The notes under the pieces: generated by a model | What the model was told of the DNA's origin: nothing | Seen by the model: the letters and a program-made list of their open reading frames with translations, nothing else | Databases searched by the model: none | Made by a program: the position numbers and the translations under genes | In this document: positions 62,313 through 64,000 of the stretch, one piece after another | How positions within the stretch are numbered: the first letter of the stretch is position 1 | How the letters are laid out: the number at the start of each line of letters is the position of its first letter | Assembly: GCA_030549495.1 (NCBI GenBank) | Contig: JAUIRK010000306.1 | Location: 372,001 to 436,000 of the forward strand | Source of the DNA: Nectonema munidae | Taxonomy: Eukaryota; Nematomorpha; Nectonematoida; Nectonematidae | Direction: 5' to 3' | DNA length: 64,000 nt

Positions 62313-62959
62313 CTTTAAAATAGAGTGTATTCAGCGCATAACTAAAGTCCTAAATTTATAAGACTACTTTATATTTTTTTTTTACAAAATTTGTGGATTT
62401 AAATACTATACTTTCAGCGAAAATATTTAAATTAAGTTTGCAGAATATACACTAGTTTAAAAAAATCCAAAATTGTTATAGGGTGGAATAGGCTTTTCAT
62501 TTGAAAAATGAAGTAGTCTACCAGGCACATTACAGGAATTGATGAAAGGATATTTGATTCATAGAGAAAACAAATAACTGAAGGTTAGATAGTTTTATGA
62601 GTGAATGTAGTCTAAAGGCAAAGAGTCTACTAGACACCCTGCGATGTTTATATGAAAAAATGTGATTGATTCAGGGGCAAGTGTATAAAATGAAATTATA
62701 ATTGTGCAAACAAAAAATTAAGATCGCATTATTTCATTTTACTTAGCATCATTCAAAAATAGTTTAAAAGCTAAATTGACACAAGCCACAAAAAGTAAAA
62801 TAACTTTTAACATTTTGAAATGATTTGCCTTTTATAATAAATTTTAAGGAAAAAAAGTTTATCAGAAAAAGTTATAGGACTTCAACAAAAACTAAAAAAA
62901 TTTAGGGTAGAACTTAAGTTTTTGGAAACTAATTTGACGTACCCCCCTACAGCATACTC
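62313..62959. other. Gene-free region
   Basis: AT-rich, without recognisable coding, RNA or terminal-repeat signals. Confidence 0.35.
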
Positions 62960-64000
62960 TATGGGTGGCATGGCAGGTTGGTTGAGATGATGGACTTAGC
63001 AAGGAAGCCTCTGGATTCGATTCCTCATCGATACGAATTTGTTCATAGTTTGACATAAGCGTTACATCAGTGCCTTGTCAACAAAAATACACCCGCTGCA
63101 CCTTACCTTTTACTCAAAATTGAAAAATTTGCTACATAATTAACATAAGAGAGAAAGGAAAGAAAATAAACTAATAAAGCAATTTTCACTATTTTCAAAT
63201 GGGACCGTCTGTTCTCAGAATAATTTCAAAATAATAGGAGGCATAAAGATTTAGAGTTTATTTGATATTTTCAAATTTTTATAAACAGCAAAAGCCAACA
63301 TTTAAGTAGCTAGCCCTTTTATTTAAAAAATTATTTAATCTAACGGTCGATAGACATTTCGCCCCCAAAACAATTTGTCCCCTGGACAAATTGTCTCACA
63401 GGCTATTTGTTTCATCCATCTTTGCTTATTAAATGTGTAAAATTATTAAAAAATTTTATATTCTTTTTTATTTTATCTCTATTAAATTATTTCAAATTAA
63501 TCATTTTATCTCTTAATTTTTTAGAATTGTCCATGAGACAAAATATCTTATGAAAATAACGGGGCGAATTGTCCATGAAACAAAATGTCTTATGAAAATA
63601 ATGGAGCGAATTGTCCATGGGACGAACTGTCTTATGAAAATAATGGGGCGAAATGTCCGAGGACCAAACTAACATAAATCAAAGTATACGAGAAGAGAAA
63701 ACCATTGTGTTTTTTTGAATATTTGTCTACAAATAAAATTCTGACAGCTGTCATAAATAATAGATCAAGTACATTTTTAACAACTGAAACGTTTTGTTTC
63801 GATATTATATTTTTACTATAATAATCAACAAATTTTCTTTAAAAAAGGTATTTGATTATGTACAGTGTTACTTATAAAATTTAACAATCGAACATTATAG
63901 AAGATATCTCTGCTCAAATATTAAGAAAATAGAGAATTCTTGCTTTTAACCCGAATAGCTAGTCAAAATATTCATTCCCAAATAGCTATTAAAAAAATTT
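62960..64000 (+). repeat. tRNA-headed dispersed repeat, copy 2, interrupted by a MITE
   Basis: The head GGTTGGTTGAGATGATGGAC (A-box-like) and GGATTCGATTCCTCATC (B-box-like) suggest a Pol III promoter derived from a tRNA. The body matches 30654-31490 throughout. A GGTC-ended MITE lies at 63345-63665, where copy 1 has none. The repeat continues to the window edge. Confidence 0.78.
63345..63665. mobile_element. GGTC-ended MITE, copy B (321 bp)
   Basis: The ends GGTCGATAGACATTTCGCCCC and (reverse complement) GGTCCTCGGACATTTCGCCCC match at about 17 of 21 bases. The flanking octamers are AATCTAAC and AAACTAAC. The core is the inverse of 62107-62240 in copy A. It carries only three to four of the internal tandem units. 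A 62-codon frame here comes from those repeats. Confidence 0.8.

Noticed and set aside
63487-63675. 62-codon repetitive frame (minus)
   Set aside because: Produced by the internal tandem repeats of the GGTC-ended MITE.

Overview
This is nuclear DNA from an animal. It is very AT-rich, its genes have spliceosomal introns, and it is packed with DNA transposons and LINEs. No coding feature fixes the species. The mix of piggyBac, hAT, MULE, Jockey-like and R2-like elements in AT-rich DNA suggests an arthropod, possibly a parasitic copepod, but that is a weak guess.

Only four host loci can be supported. (1) A single-exon DHHC palmitoyltransferase lies on the minus strand at 263-1297. (2) The ribosome-maturation gene SBDS lies on the plus strand at 23352-47215. 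Its five small exons (128, 130, 201, 171 and 120 bp) join into a 249-residue protein, but they are spread over 24 kb because introns 2, 3 and 4 are filled with transposons. (3) An intact tRNA-Ile (anticodon AAT) lies on the minus strand at 47958-48030, just after SBDS. (4) A single-exon FKBP-like/TPR co-chaperone lies on the plus strand at 56447-57292.

Layout: 1-9.5 kb holds the DHHC gene and decayed LINEs. 9.5-17.6 kb is a stack of a piggyBac fragment, a Jockey-type LINE and an R2-type LINE, all broken. 17.7-18.9 kb is a decayed, partly palindromic 28S rRNA 3' region directly upstream of the R2-type LINE. 20-23 kb holds a FLYWCH/MULE transposase relic, a small hAT MITE with a perfect 8-bp target duplication, and another LINE 3' end. 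23.35-47.2 kb is SBDS. Intron 2 carries hAT, LINE and Penelope pieces. Intron 3 carries a tRNA-headed repeat and a bounded hAT element with a perfect target duplication. Intron 4 carries a TTAA-bounded piggyBac that contains a GC-rich reverse-transcriptase fossil, plus a large hAT nested in another repeat. 48-55.7 kb holds a LINE fragment, a hairpin MITE, two oppositely oriented satellite-bearing repeat arms and a second TTAA-bounded piggyBac. 57.5-60.4 kb holds a ZBED/SCAND3-like hAT and a piggyBac scrap. 60.5-64 kb is MITEs and a second copy of the tRNA-headed repeat.

There is no operon-like organisation. SBDS (60S subunit maturation), the Hsp90-type TPR protein and the DHHC enzyme are unrelated housekeeping functions. 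What links the window is transposon history, with several nested insertions that can be ordered in time. I see no convincing new biological system. The most unusual items are the 24-kb SBDS gene, the R2-type LINE beside a 28S relic, the satellite-bearing arms, the piggyBac with an unrecognised N-terminal module, and the GGTC-ended MITE family.
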